Below the pieces are notes generated by a model, which was given only the letters and a program-made list of their open reading frames with translations, ran no database searches and had not been told where the DNA came from. A stretch of 38,613 bases of DNA, from NCBI GenBank assembly GCA_002371465.1, contig DFIU01000021.1, positions 1 through 38,613 on the forward strand. Reading direction: 5' to 3'. Positions 7,822 to 16,742 of this stretch are shown piece by piece. Origin of the DNA: Lachnospiraceae bacterium UBA3689 (GTDB taxonomy: Bacteria > Bacillota > Clostridia > Lachnospirales > Lachnospiraceae). A program made the position numbers and the translations under genes. Position 1 is the stretch's first letter; every line of letters starts with the position of its first letter.

Positions 7822-7945
7822 GACATCTATATCACAGCCACAACCCTATGTTATCCAAATCACTAACTCAACCCTGCCGCAAAAACATCTAAACCGCCCA
7901 CTCAACCTGCCGACATCTAAACGGCCTACTCAACCCTCCGAAAGA
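7822..7945. repeat. Four degenerate direct repeats of about 28-34 bases
   Basis: Units anchored on catcta-like cores begin at 7824, 7852, 7886 and 7914 (spacing 28, 34, 28). The last two units share ACATCTAAAC-GCC-ACTCAACC with few changes, while the first two are more decayed. They lie upstream of the deaminase gene and between the accessory patch and rlmD. Unit and spacer sizes do not fit a CRISPR array. Confidence 0.65.
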
Positions 7946-8050
7946 TGCGATTGATATGTTCTGATAAAGCGGTTTTTACGGCCTGATCCGGCTTCTGCCG
8001 TTGACGGTCAGATGCCCGAAAAGCCCGGAAACACGGCACTTTCAGCGACC

Positions 8051-9463
8051 TTATGTGTCTTTCCTTGACATCAATACTACTGTCTCAACATGAACACTTT
8101 GCGGGAACATATCCACTGGCTGCACTGACTCGATCCGGTAGGTGGCGTTCTCCCCTCCTGCCAACAGCTTCAGGTCGCGGGCTAAAGTCGCCGGATCGCA
8201 GCTGACGTAGACGATTCGCTGGGGAGCCATTTTCTTGATGGTTTCGATCAGTTCCGGCGCGCAGCCCTTGCGCGGCGGGTCGACGCAGACGACGTCCGCC
8301 TTGGGGCAGGGCGTGTCATCGTCGAATTTGCCGGAGACGACCAGGTCCTCGGCAGCACCGGCGTAGAAGTGGGCATTTTGAATCCGATTCAGCCGGGCAT
8401 TGATCCTGGCGTCCTCGACTGCCTGAGGCACGATTTCGACGCCGTATACTTCCTTTGCCTTTTGCGCCATAAAAAGAGAGATCGTCCCGATCCCGCAGTA
8501 GAGGTCGTAAACGGTTTCCTTGCCGGTAAGGAGAGCCCCCTCCAGAGCTTTGGTATACAGCACCTCCATCTGGGAAGGGTTGACCTGATAGAAGCTGAGC
8601 GGGGAAATGCGAAACTCAAGGCCGCCGGATCGATCGGTAATCCAGGACTCCCCATAGCAGGGGATGACGGTATCTCCCAAAATGACATTTCCCTTTTTGG
8701 TATTGACATTGAAGCAGACCGAGCGAATTTGCCCATCTTTAGACTGTTGATTGAGCGCCAACAGACTTTGGACAAATTCATCCGCATGAGGAAAGTCCAT
8801 TCCGTTTATAACCGGGCAGACGAGAATCTCCCCTGTTTGAAAGCCCTCGCGGATCAGCAAATGACGGACCAGCCCCTTGCCGGTCTTTTCGTTATAGGCG
8901 GGAATTTTGTATTTCTTCATGTGGGTCAACAAAGCTTCTGTGATAGATCCGTTGATTTTGCGGGTCAGCAGGCAGTCCCTGGTTTCGATGATGTTGTGCG
9001 TCCTGCCGGCATAAAAGCCCGCTGCCAGCCGGGTCCTTTCCCCGTCTTTGACCATACCGACCGGATACTGCGCCTTATTGCGGTAACGGAAGGGCGTATC
9101 CATGCCCAAAAGGGGCTTTAGGTGCAGGTCTTCCTCCCCAAAGCCGCCGATTCTGGTCAGGGAGTCGAGGACCAGCTTTTCTTTAAACCGCTTCTGGGCG
9201 GCATAGTCCAGCTCCTGCAGTCGGCAGCCTCCGCAGGCTCTGGCAACCGGACAGGGGGCCTCTACCCGGTCGGGGGAGGGGGTCAGGATTTTTTCACAGC
9301 GCGCGTAGGCGTACTGCTTTTTTGGTTTTGTAATCTTTGCCAGTACCGTGTCCGCAATCAGGGCATCTTTAACAAAGAGGGTATAGCCATTTACATGACC
9401 GATACCCTCTCCCGTTTTAGACAGATCTTCGATTGTAACCCTTACTGTCTCATTTTTATTCAT
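8051..9463 (-). CDS. rlmD: 23S rRNA (uracil-C5)-methyltransferase RlmD/RumA family
   Basis: The protein has 470 residues. The start at 9463 gives the usual N-terminus of a TRAM domain (VRVTIEDLSKTGEGIGHVNG, about 5-60); an upstream extension would overlap yhaM and precede the domain. The [4Fe-4S] ligands are visible as CPVARACGGC, with a further Cys near ETRDC. The SAM-binding motif is DLYCGIGTISL and the catalytic region holds VDPPRKG and the nucleophile in VYVSCDPATLARD. The enzyme methylates C5 of a uracil in 23S rRNA, the U1939 type by family; paralogues acting on U747 or tRNA exist in Bacillota. It is the third gene of the htrA-like>yhaM>rlmD unit. The last 16 codons (QSVHVETVVLMSRKDT) are AT-rich compared with the gene body. 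Confidence 0.9.
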   Translation of the reverse strand: MNKNETVRVTIEDLSKTGEGIGHVNGYTLFVKDALIADTVLAKITKPKKQYAYARCEKILTPSPDRVEAPCPVARACGGCRLQELDYAAQKRFKEKLVLDSLTRIGGFGEEDLHLKPLLGMDTPFRYRNKAQYPVGMVKDGERTRLAAGFYAGRTHNIIETRDCLLTRKINGSITEALLTHMKKYKIPAYNEKTGKGLVRHLLIREGFQTGEILVCPVINGMDFPHADEFVQSLLALNQQSKDGQIRSVCFNVNTKKGNVILGDTVIPCYGESWITDRSGGLEFRISPLSFYQVNPSQMEVLYTKALEGALLTGKETVYDLYCGIGTISLFMAQKAKEVYGVEIVPQAVEDARINARLNRIQNAHFYAGAAEDLVVSGKFDDDTPCPKADVVCVDPPRKGCAPELIETIKKMAPQRIVYVSCDPATLARDLKLLAGGENATYRIESVQPVDMFPQSVHVETVVLMSRKDT

Positions 9464-9494
9464 AGGCAGATCCGCCGGAGCATCCGGCTCTCCT

Positions 9495-10454
9495 TCATAT
9501 CCTTTCGTCTTCTGTTTTTCTGATATTGGAATCAAAAAAGCGGTTGAAACCCAGCCATTTGTCATGGCTGTCTTTACCGGCTTCCAGGATTTCAGTCATG
9601 GTCTCGAGCTTGGCGTCCGCGTTGTCCGCTAAATTAAGCGCCAGTGCCTCGATCAACTCGGGCTTTTTGGGCGAACCGTACTCCAGTTCCCCGTGGTGGG
9701 CGAGGATGCAGTGCTTGAGTTCCGTTTCCAGAAGTTCCGGAAAACCCGCAATCTTGGCGGCGCGATCGTGGATCATTTCCGATCCGATAACGATATGGCC
9801 CAGCATCTGCCCATCGTCCGTATAGTCATTGTGGGGGAAGAGGCTCAGCTCTTTAGTTTTTCCGATGTCGTGCAAAAGAGCTGCCGTAATCAGCAGGTCC
9901 CGGTTGATGAGGGGATAGCTGTGGGCAAGGAAGTCCGCAAATTTGGTCACGGAAACCGTATGCTCCAGCAGGCCCCCGACAAAGCCGTGATGGACGGTCT
10001 TAGCCGCGGAATGTTCGGCAAAACTTTTGACAAAATCCGTATCGTCGACAAAGAAGCCGGTCAGCAGCTCCTTTAAATAGGGATTTTTGATGCTCCTGAC
10101 AAAGTCCATCAACTCGCTGTAGAGCATTTTCCGATTCTTCTGGGTGACAGGGAGGTAATCCGCCGCGATGTATTCGCTCGCGTCCGCCTTCCGGACCTGA
10201 CGGAGGTTTGCCTGCAGTTGTCCGTTGAACATACTGACACTGCCGCTGACATAGATATATTCGAGTTCATCGAATTCGGAAATGCCCTCTGAATTGGGGT
10301 CCCAGATCTTGGCATCCAGGGTTCCCGTCCGGTCCTGCAGGATCAGACTGTCGTAGGGCTTGCCGTTTTTTGTCACCATGGACTGCTTATGCTTGCAGAG
10401 ATAGACGTCCTGGATCCGACCGCCATCACGAAGTTCTTTTATATATTTCATCAT
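9495..10454 (-). CDS. yhaM: 3'-5' exoribonuclease YhaM family
   Basis: The protein has 319 residues. ATG 10454 follows the previous stop with no gap, and GGAGAGAG lies 7 bases upstream inside the preceding gene. Residues 1-95 resemble an OB-fold nucleic-acid-binding domain (LILQDRTGTLDAKIWD, the tRNA_anti type). Residues 155-290 are an HD metal-dependent hydrolase domain with H-VHHGFVGGLLEHT and LLHDIGK. That order, OB then HD, is the hallmark of the YhaM/CBF1 exonucleases that trim RNA (and single-stranded DNA) in a metal-dependent way in Bacillota. It is translationally coupled to the HtrA-like gene and followed 31 bases later by rlmD, so an RNA-processing pair sits behind an envelope protein gene. 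Confidence 0.93.
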   Translation of the reverse strand: MMKYIKELRDGGRIQDVYLCKHKQSMVTKNGKPYDSLILQDRTGTLDAKIWDPNSEGISEFDELEYIYVSGSVSMFNGQLQANLRQVRKADASEYIAADYLPVTQKNRKMLYSELMDFVRSIKNPYLKELLTGFFVDDTDFVKSFAEHSAAKTVHHGFVGGLLEHTVSVTKFADFLAHSYPLINRDLLITAALLHDIGKTKELSLFPHNDYTDDGQMLGHIVIGSEMIHDRAAKIAGFPELLETELKHCILAHHGELEYGSPKKPELIEALALNLADNADAKLETMTEILEAGKDSHDKWLGFNRFFDSNIRKTEDERI

Positions 10455-11927
10455 TTACTTACTCTCTCCGATTGTGAGTTTAAAGTCAAATTTGACATAT
10501 CCGTCGGCGCCCAGCCTCCGGACTGTCACCGGCACGGTATCACCCGGCTTGAGAGATGTCAGCTTATTATGGACCAGCTTCATACTGGTCGTCCGCAAGC
10601 CGTCCATGCTCTCCAGAATATCGCCCACCTGCAGCCCCGCCGCCAGAGCGGGAGAGGTTGCATCGACCCCGGTCAGGTAGACGCCGACCGGTATACCGGA
10701 ACTTTTCGACACTTCCGCGGACACTTCCTGCCCGTGGATCCCGGCATAGCTGAGCGCCCCCTTGTTGGAAAGCACTTCGATCAGATGTTTTAAGAGGGAA
10801 ATGGGTACCCCTGTGACGACAGAGGCGTTCTGGGTCGCGTATTTCTGATTGATCAGACCCACAACCTGACCGTCCGTATTGATGAGGAAACCACTGCCCG
10901 AAGGCGAGCCCAAAATGTCCGTCGTGATCAGATTGTACTCACCGTCCGTTACCGAAACGGTACTCTCAATGGATGTTACCTGACCGTAAACAACAGATCC
11001 ACTATACCCTAACGGACTGCCGATTGCAATCACGGAATCCCCTTCCCGGACCTGGTAGGAATTGCCCAGATCCGCGGTCCGAAAGCTGGCCCCGGTTCCA
11101 CCCTTCAACGTATTTTTAGGAATGCTGATGACAGAAAGATCCGTGATCGGATCATGCTTGACCAGGGAGGCTTTGAGGATCTCTCCATCCGGCATTTCCG
11201 CGGCGATTTGCTTCATCGTGGTCAGCGACCCATAATCGGTCAGGATCAAAAGATTCTGTCCATTGTCCGCCACAATGAGCCCGGTCCGGGCGGATGTGCC
11301 GACATCCTTGGTGTGAACCCAGTCCTCTGCTTCCTTGATGCCGATGACGCGGACGAAGGATGCCGACGCGTCATCGCCGATCTGCTTCATCTTCGCGTTG
11401 AGAGCTTGAAAATTGACAAGGCTGTCTATTTGGTCTTGTTCAGTTTCTTCCTCCGGGGTCAACGTTGTAGGGCTGCCAGTGACCGTACCTGACCCGGCAG
11501 CGCCGGAAGCACCTTCTTGGGTTTGGATCCCACCGCTTCCGGTTTCTGTAGCTTCCTTTCCCCCAGTCAAGGCAGAAGTACCTCCTTTGTTTGAAGAGGC
11601 ATTATTTCCTGTATCGGATGCTCCACTTGACCCATTTTGTTCTGGATTTGATTTTGATGAGGACTCCTCCACTTCCGATTGGCTGACCAGGGAAACCTTA
11701 TCGCTCTTTTTTTCCTGCCGCCGGTCCGACACAGCCCCGAAGACGAGAGCGGCAACCACGCCAAAAAGGACCGCACAGCAGGTAACGCCTGCCGCGGTCG
11801 TCAGTATGGTCCGAAAGGAGAGCGGTCGCCTCTTATGTATCTCGCTTAAAAAGCGATAGTCCTCTTCCGGCCGCTCTCCGTCATTTTCTATATGATTGCC
11901 TTCTTTTAAGTCCCGATCCTCGCTCAT
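10455..11927 (-). CDS. Membrane-anchored HtrA/DegP-like protein with degenerate catalytic triad
   Basis: The protein has 490 residues. It has a cytoplasmic N-terminus of about 38 residues and one membrane segment (about 40-66). A Ser/Gly/Thr-rich linker follows (75-160), then a trypsin-like domain (170-380) and a PDZ domain (about 395-480, PALAAGLQVGDILESMDG). This is the layout of Gram-positive HtrA surface proteases. The catalytic sites differ: where the family has TNNHV, this protein reads LILTDYGSL (228-234) with no His; the Asp motif is kept (ITDLSV, Asp263); and the usual GNSGGP nucleophile loop reads GSPSGSGF (340-347). It is probably inactive as a protease, or unusual, and may act as a chaperone or a peptide-binding scaffold. 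It heads the yhaM-rlmD operon. The ribosome-binding site is weak. Confidence 0.85.
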   Translation of the reverse strand: MSEDRDLKEGNHIENDGERPEEDYRFLSEIHKRRPLSFRTILTTAAGVTCCAVLFGVVAALVFGAVSDRRQEKKSDKVSLVSQSEVEESSSKSNPEQNGSSGASDTGNNASSNKGGTSALTGGKEATETGSGGIQTQEGASGAAGSGTVTGSPTTLTPEEETEQDQIDSLVNFQALNAKMKQIGDDASASFVRVIGIKEAEDWVHTKDVGTSARTGLIVADNGQNLLILTDYGSLTTMKQIAAEMPDGEILKASLVKHDPITDLSVISIPKNTLKGGTGASFRTADLGNSYQVREGDSVIAIGSPLGYSGSVVYGQVTSIESTVSVTDGEYNLITTDILGSPSGSGFLINTDGQVVGLINQKYATQNASVVTGVPISLLKHLIEVLSNKGALSYAGIHGQEVSAEVSKSSGIPVGVYLTGVDATSPALAAGLQVGDILESMDGLRTTSMKLVHNKLTSLKPGDTVPVTVRRLGADGYVKFDFKLTIGESK

Positions 11928-11941
11928 AACAGAATCATCTT

Positions 11942-11970
11942 ATCATCGCGGTATGAACAAAATATGACAA
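11942..11970 (-). promoter_or_regulatory. Candidate promoter of the htrA-like operon
   Basis: Minus strand: TTGTCA (11970-11965), 17-base spacer, GATGAT (11947-11942), the latter matching the -10 consensus at 4 of 6 positions. Transcription would start about 8 bases before the ATG, leaving a very short leader. Confidence 0.35.
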
Positions 11971-12050
11971 ATCGGTAAAAGCCGCTTGGAAACTGCTGCC
12001 CTCTCTATATGGTTTTGCTTGATGACAAGCCCACCCCCCTCCCGAAAGCT

Positions 12051-12079
12051 TTGCAAATGAACCCTCTTTCGATTAAAAT
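12051..12079 (+). promoter_or_regulatory. Sigma-A-like promoter of mutS2
   Basis: TTGCAA (12051-12056), 17-base spacer, TAAAAT (12074-12079). The expected transcription start, about 7 bases further, coincides with the mutS2 ATG at 12086, which suggests a leaderless or nearly leaderless transcript. Confidence 0.6.
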
Positions 12080-12085
12080 AGGGGC

Positions 12086-14467
12086 ATGAATGAAAAAGCC
12101 TTACATATCCTGGAATATGATAAAATAACCGCTCGTTTAGCCGAGCTTGCCTCCTCCCTTCCCGGCAAGGAAAAATGCCGGAATTTACAGCCCCTATCCG
12201 ATCCGAATCGAATCGACCGGCTGCAGGAGGAAACCGAGGCGGCGTTTAGCCGGCTCTTAAAAAAGGGAACGATCTCATTTGGAAGCACTTACGACGTAAG
12301 GGCTTCTTTAAAGCGTCTGGAAATCGGGTCCGCCCTGGGCATCCACGAGCTGCTTCAGATCACCAAGCTCTGTGAAAATGCCGCCCTGGTCAAAAGTTAT
12401 GGGGAAGCGGACCGCAGCGAGACCAACCAGGACATCCTGACATCCTATTTTGTCAGCCTCGATCCCCTGCGCCGGCAGACTGAGGAGGTCCGCCGCTGCA
12501 TCCTGTCCGAAGATGAGATCGCGGACGACGCCTCTCCGGCTCTTCATGCCATCCGCAGGCAGATCCGGCAGACCGAGGATCGGATTCATACCGAACTGAC
12601 CCGGATCATTTCCTCCTCCGCCAACCGGGACATCCTTCAGGACACCCTGGTGACGACCCGCGACGGCAGGTACTGTATTCCGGTTAAAAATGAGTTCCGC
12701 AGCCAGGTCTCCGGCATCATCCATGACCAGTCCAGTTCCGGCTCCACGGTCTTTATCGAACCGGCGGCGGTCGTCCGCCTCAACAACGACATCCGGGAGT
12801 TGGAGGGCAGGGAGCAGCAGGAGATCGCAAAGATCCTGGCGGAATTATCGGAAGGCTTCGCCCCCTGTTCAACGGTCATCCTGCACAACTACCAGGGCAT
12901 GGTCGAACTGGACTTCATCTTCGCCCGCGCCCGCCTCGCCATGGAACAGAACGCCACCCGGCCCATCATTGAGACCGAGGGCGTCATCGACATCAGGAAG
13001 GCGCGCCACCCCCTGATTGACAGCCAAAAGGTGGTCCCCATCGACATCCGCCTGGGGGAGACCTTTGATCTTCTGGTCATCACTGGTCCCAACACCGGCG
13101 GTAAGACTGTCTCCCTGAAGACGACCGGTCTTCTGGAGCTGATGGGCATGGCGGGGCTTCATATCCCCGCCGCTGCCAGAAGCCGGATCGCGGTCTTTAA
13201 AAAAGTCTACGCCGATATCGGGGACGAGCAGAGCATCGAGCAGTCCCTTTCGACCTTCTCCTCCCACATGACCAATGTGGTCAAGTTCTTAAAGTTCGCG
13301 GACCGCGATTCCCTGGTTCTCTTCGACGAGCTGGGTGCCGGGACGGACCCGGAGGAGGGGGCGGCGCTTGCCATGGCGATCTTAGACAGCCTCCACCAGA
13401 AAGGAATCCGGACCATGGCGACGACCCACTATTCGGAGATCAAGATCTATGCCCTGCGAACGCCCGGCGTGGAAAATGCCAGTTGTGAGTTCGACGTGGC
13501 GACCTTATCCCCGACCTACCGCCTCTTAATCGGCGTCCCCGGCAAATCCAACGCCTTTGCCATTTCCCGTAAGCTGGGTCTGCCGGCGCGGATCATCGAT
13601 GACGCCAGGGAGCGCATTTCCGAAGAGGACGAATCCTTCGAGGATGTCATTTCCAATCTGGATAAACAGAGGTCAAAATTGGAGAAGGAACGGACCGAGG
13701 CAGAAACTGTCCGCCGGGAGTTAAAGCAGCTCCGCAAGGAACTGGAAGAGCAAAAGGCCCAGCTTCAGGACAAGAAGAAGAACATGATCAGCGACTCCTC
13801 TGCCGAGGCAAAGCGGATCCTGCTGGAGGCAAAAGAGTACGCCGACAAGACCATCAGCTATTTCCAAAAGCATGGCGGCAATGTCCGGGAGATGGAGCAG
13901 GAGCGGCAGGCGCTGCGCCGGAAAATGACCGGGCTTGACAAGCAGATTGTGAACCTTTCTCCGACCGAAAGAGCCAGGGGTCAGCTGACCGACAAGGATC
14001 TGACAGTCGGCGACCGGGTCCGCATCCTGTCCCTTAATTTGAAGGGAACGGTCAGCACCCTGCCGGACAAGAAGGGGGATCTCTTCGTCACCTGCGGCAT
14101 CATGCGGATGAAGGCGAGCCTTAAGGATCTGGAAAAGCTGCCGGATGAAGACAAGGTCGACCTGAAACAGACCGGACGCAAGGGAGGAGCCGGGACCGGC
14201 AGTTTCGGCAAGTCCATGTCCATCTCCCCGGAGATTAACCTTTTGGGCAAGACGGTCGATGAAGCTACCAGCGAGCTGGGTAAATATCTGGACGACGCCT
14301 TCCTCGCCCACCTGGAGCAGGTCCGGGTCGTCCACGGCAAGGGCACGGGGGCTCTTCGCACCGGCATCCACAAATATCTGAAAAAGAACAGGCACGCCGC
14401 CTCCTTCCGCCTGGGCGAATTCGGCGAAGGGGACTCCGGCGTGACCATCGTAAAGATCCGCTATTAA
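12086..14467 (+). CDS. mutS2: Endonuclease/ribosome-rescue ATPase MutS2
   Basis: The protein has 793 residues, normal for MutS2. The N-terminus MNEKALHILEYDKI matches the family start. A MutS core and lever region leads to the ABC-type ATPase with Walker A GPNTGGKT at 334-341 and the Walker B region LVLFDELGAGTDPEEGAALA. A long charged coiled coil follows (about 515-630), then a KOW-like segment (VGDRVRILSLNLKGTVSTL) and a C-terminal Smr nuclease domain (about 714-793, VRVVHGKGTGALRTGI). MutS2 proteins lack the mismatch-recognition domain of MutS; they are linked to suppression of homologous recombination and to splitting collided ribosomes in Bacillota. It is first of an operon with a two-component system (10-base gap). 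The AGGGG just before ATG is too close for a normal ribosome-binding site. Confidence 0.95.
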   Translation: MNEKALHILEYDKITARLAELASSLPGKEKCRNLQPLSDPNRIDRLQEETEAAFSRLLKKGTISFGSTYDVRASLKRLEIGSALGIHELLQITKLCENAALVKSYGEADRSETNQDILTSYFVSLDPLRRQTEEVRRCILSEDEIADDASPALHAIRRQIRQTEDRIHTELTRIISSSANRDILQDTLVTTRDGRYCIPVKNEFRSQVSGIIHDQSSSGSTVFIEPAAVVRLNNDIRELEGREQQEIAKILAELSEGFAPCSTVILHNYQGMVELDFIFARARLAMEQNATRPIIETEGVIDIRKARHPLIDSQKVVPIDIRLGETFDLLVITGPNTGGKTVSLKTTGLLELMGMAGLHIPAAARSRIAVFKKVYADIGDEQSIEQSLSTFSSHMTNVVKFLKFADRDSLVLFDELGAGTDPEEGAALAMAILDSLHQKGIRTMATTHYSEIKIYALRTPGVENASCEFDVATLSPTYRLLIGVPGKSNAFAISRKLGLPARIIDDARERISEEDESFEDVISNLDKQRSKLEKERTEAETVRRELKQLRKELEEQKAQLQDKKKNMISDSSAEAKRILLEAKEYADKTISYFQKHGGNVREMEQERQALRRKMTGLDKQIVNLSPTERARGQLTDKDLTVGDRVRILSLNLKGTVSTLPDKKGDLFVTCGIMRMKASLKDLEKLPDEDKVDLKQTGRKGGAGTGSFGKSMSISPEINLLGKTVDEATSELGKYLDDAFLAHLEQVRVVHGKGTGALRTGIHKYLKKNRHAASFRLGEFGEGDSGVTIVKIRY

Positions 14468-14477
14468 GGGAGGCAGT

Positions 14478-15188
14478 ATGACAGCTAAGCAGAAAATTCT
14501 GGTGGTCGACGACGACAGCAACATCGCGGAGCTGATCTCCCTCTATCTTGCCAAAGAGCAGTACGAAGCCAGGACTGCCTCCGACGGGGACGAGGCTTTG
14601 AAACTCTTCCGCTCCTTTGGTCCGGACCTGATCATCCTCGATATCATGTTGCCCGGTCGGGACGGCTATGACGTTCTCCGGGAGATCCGGAAGGACAGCA
14701 ATGTCCCGGTCATCCTCCTTTCCGCCAAGGGAGAGACCTTTGACAAGGTCCTGGGGCTTGAATTAGGGGCGGACGACTATGTGATCAAGCCCTTTGAGGC
14801 AAAGGAACTCTTAGCGCGGGTCAAGGCGGTCCTCCGCCGCTGCCAGGCGGGGGCAGGGCTGCAGGATAAACCGCCAAAGCCAAAGTCAGTCAAGGAGGTC
14901 TCCTATCCGGGGCTTACCGTGAATCTGTCCAACTACTCGGTCCTCTACGAGGACCAGCCGCTTGAAATGCCGCCCAAGGAGCTGGAGCTCTTGTATTTCC
15001 TTGCCTCCCAGCCAAACCAGGTCTTTACAAGGGAACAGCTGCTCGATCATATCTGGGGCTACGAATACATCGGCGACACCCGGACCGTGGATGTCCACAT
15101 CAAGCGCCTCAGGGAAAAGTTAAGAGGCAACCACCACTGGTCCATCGGCACGGTCTGGGGGATCGGCTATAAGTTCGAGTCCCGCTAA
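14478..15188 (+). CDS. OmpR-family response regulator
   Basis: The protein has 236 residues with GGGAGG 5 bases before the ATG. The receiver domain (about 5-120) has the acidic pocket D11-D12-D13, phospho-acceptor D55 (LIILDIMLPG), a Ser switch at 82 and K104 in IKPF. The C-terminal winged helix (about 140-235) carries LELLYFLASQPNQVFTREQLLDHIWG and RTVDVHIKRLREKL, as in PhoB/OmpR DNA-binding domains. It follows mutS2 by 10 bases and precedes its histidine kinase by 36, so all three are likely one transcript ending at 16706. The signal and target genes cannot be read from the sequence. Confidence 0.95.
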   Translation: MTAKQKILVVDDDSNIAELISLYLAKEQYEARTASDGDEALKLFRSFGPDLIILDIMLPGRDGYDVLREIRKDSNVPVILLSAKGETFDKVLGLELGADDYVIKPFEAKELLARVKAVLRRCQAGAGLQDKPPKPKSVKEVSYPGLTVNLSNYSVLYEDQPLEMPPKELELLYFLASQPNQVFTREQLLDHIWGYEYIGDTRTVDVHIKRLREKLRGNHHWSIGTVWGIGYKFESR

Positions 15189-15224
15189 AGCCGCATTTTC
15201 TTAAAATTCGATCCAACCACCATC

Positions 15225-16634
15225 ATGAAAAAGACGCTCTATTTCAAATTCATCTTCGCCTATGTCCTCCTGGCGATTCTGGGGATCTTTGTGACCGCCT
15301 CCCTGGGCAGCCAGCTGATCGAGAACCGCCTGGTCGCCATCCATGCCGAGGACCTCTATCGGCAGGCGGGAGCCTTCGTCTCCTCCCACGCTCCCATCCT
15401 GTCCGATCCCAACCGGTCCAGGCAGGAGGTCCACCGGTCCCTGCAGGCGATTGCGGCAGGCGACCAGGCGGATATCCGGGTCATCGGTCCCGACGGGACG
15501 GAAATTCTCAACACGGCAAAAGCCTACTCCGACCGGCCTGTCGACCGGATCGGGGGTTTTGACTACGCCAAGTTCGGTCCCAAATTCTTTGAAGTCAGCA
15601 CCTTCTTCGGGCAGTACGACCAGCCCACGCTGACGGTCCTGGTTCCCATCTCCTACCGGATGGCGGTCCGGGGTTATCTTGCCATCAGCCGATCCATGAC
15701 CGGCATCTACAGTGAGCGGGACCGGGTCCTGACCGTCGTCTACATCGTCGTCCTGGTCAATTTTATCCTCTCCCTCCTCATTCTCTTTCTCTTCACCTTC
15801 GCCGTCTACCGCCCACTGGGCAGGATCACGGAGGGTGCCAGGGAATTTGCCAGCGGCAATATGGGGCACCGGATCGAGATCCGCACCAATGATGAAATGG
15901 GCTATCTGGCGGACACCATGAATTTCATGGCGGACGAGCTGCGAAAAAATACCGACTACCAGAAGAAGTTCATTTCCAATGTCAGTCACGACTTCCGCTC
16001 CCCCCTGACCTCCATCAAGGGCTTTTCGGAGGCGATGCGGGACGGCACCATTCCGCCCCAGATGCACGGCCACTATCTCAAGGTCATCTCCGGGGAGGCG
16101 GACCGGCTGGAGAAGCTGACCCACGGCATTCTGGAACTAAATTCCATGGACCAGGACCGGGTCATTCTCAACCTGACGGATTTTGATATCAACGAGGTCC
16201 TCAAATCCAGTGCCGCCGTCTTTGAGGGCAGCTGCCGCAGGAAGAAACTGTCGATCCGCCTGATCCTTTTAGGGGACGTCCTCAAGGTCCACGCCGACCG
16301 CGAAAAAATCGAGCAGGTCATCTACAACCTGCTCGACAACGCCATCAAATTCAGCGAAAAAAATTCGGAAATTCAGTTGGAGACGACGGAGCGGCACGGC
16401 AAATGCTTCGTCTCCGTCAAGGACGAGGGTTGCGGCATCCCCAAGGACCACCTGACCCATATCTGGGACCGCTTCTACAAGGCGGACAGTTCCCGCGGCA
16501 GGGACCGGAGCGGGACCGGGCTGGGGCTCGCCATCGCCAAGGAGATCATGACAGCCCACGGTCAGACCATCTCCTGCGTCAGCACCGAGCGGGTCGGGAC
16601 TGAGTTCACCTTCTCGCTGGCACTGGCTAAGTAA
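15225..16634 (+). CDS. Membrane sensor histidine kinase
   Basis: The protein has 469 residues. A first membrane segment (about 7-29) and a second (about 168-193) enclose an extracytoplasmic sensor region of about 135 residues. The HAMP domain follows (about 195-245), then the HisKA phospho-acceptor His255 in SNVSHDFRSPLTSIKGF, and the HATPase domain with N-box LLDNAIKFS, G1 DEGCGIP and G2 GTGLGLAIAK. It pairs with the response regulator 36 bases upstream. No Shine-Dalgarno sequence is visible before ATG 15225, so translation may be weak or coupled in another way. The sensor domain shows no motif I can name. Confidence 0.94.
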   Translation: MKKTLYFKFIFAYVLLAILGIFVTASLGSQLIENRLVAIHAEDLYRQAGAFVSSHAPILSDPNRSRQEVHRSLQAIAAGDQADIRVIGPDGTEILNTAKAYSDRPVDRIGGFDYAKFGPKFFEVSTFFGQYDQPTLTVLVPISYRMAVRGYLAISRSMTGIYSERDRVLTVVYIVVLVNFILSLLILFLFTFAVYRPLGRITEGAREFASGNMGHRIEIRTNDEMGYLADTMNFMADELRKNTDYQKKFISNVSHDFRSPLTSIKGFSEAMRDGTIPPQMHGHYLKVISGEADRLEKLTHGILELNSMDQDRVILNLTDFDINEVLKSSAAVFEGSCRRKKLSIRLILLGDVLKVHADREKIEQVIYNLLDNAIKFSEKNSEIQLETTERHGKCFVSVKDEGCGIPKDHLTHIWDRFYKADSSRGRDRSGTGLGLAIAKEIMTAHGQTISCVSTERVGTEFTFSLALAK

Positions 16635-16657
16635 GAAATACTTTAGATTTCTTTCGT

Positions 16658-16706
16658 AACGCGTAAGCTTTTAAACTCGTAGGAGATTAAGAGCTTACGC
16701 GTTTTT
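16658..16706 (+). terminator. Strong intrinsic terminator of the mutS2 operon
   Basis: AACGCGTAAGCT (16658-16669) pairs perfectly with AGCTTACGCGTT (16692-16703); the T-run spans 16702-16706. The stem also lies downstream of the convergent gene ending at 16743, but only the plus side has a T-run. Confidence 0.88.
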
Positions 16707-16742
16707 AGATTAAAAGCTCCAATGCTGCAATTAGTTTGAGTC

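Noticed and set aside
7822..7945. Repeat tract read as a CRISPR array
   Set aside because: Repeats are too diverged, spacers are nearly absent and no cas genes are near.
13721..14524. 267-residue minus-strand open frame opposite mutS2
   Set aside because: It lies wholly antisense to mutS2 and has no ribosome-binding site or family motif; GC-rich coding DNA gives such shadows.
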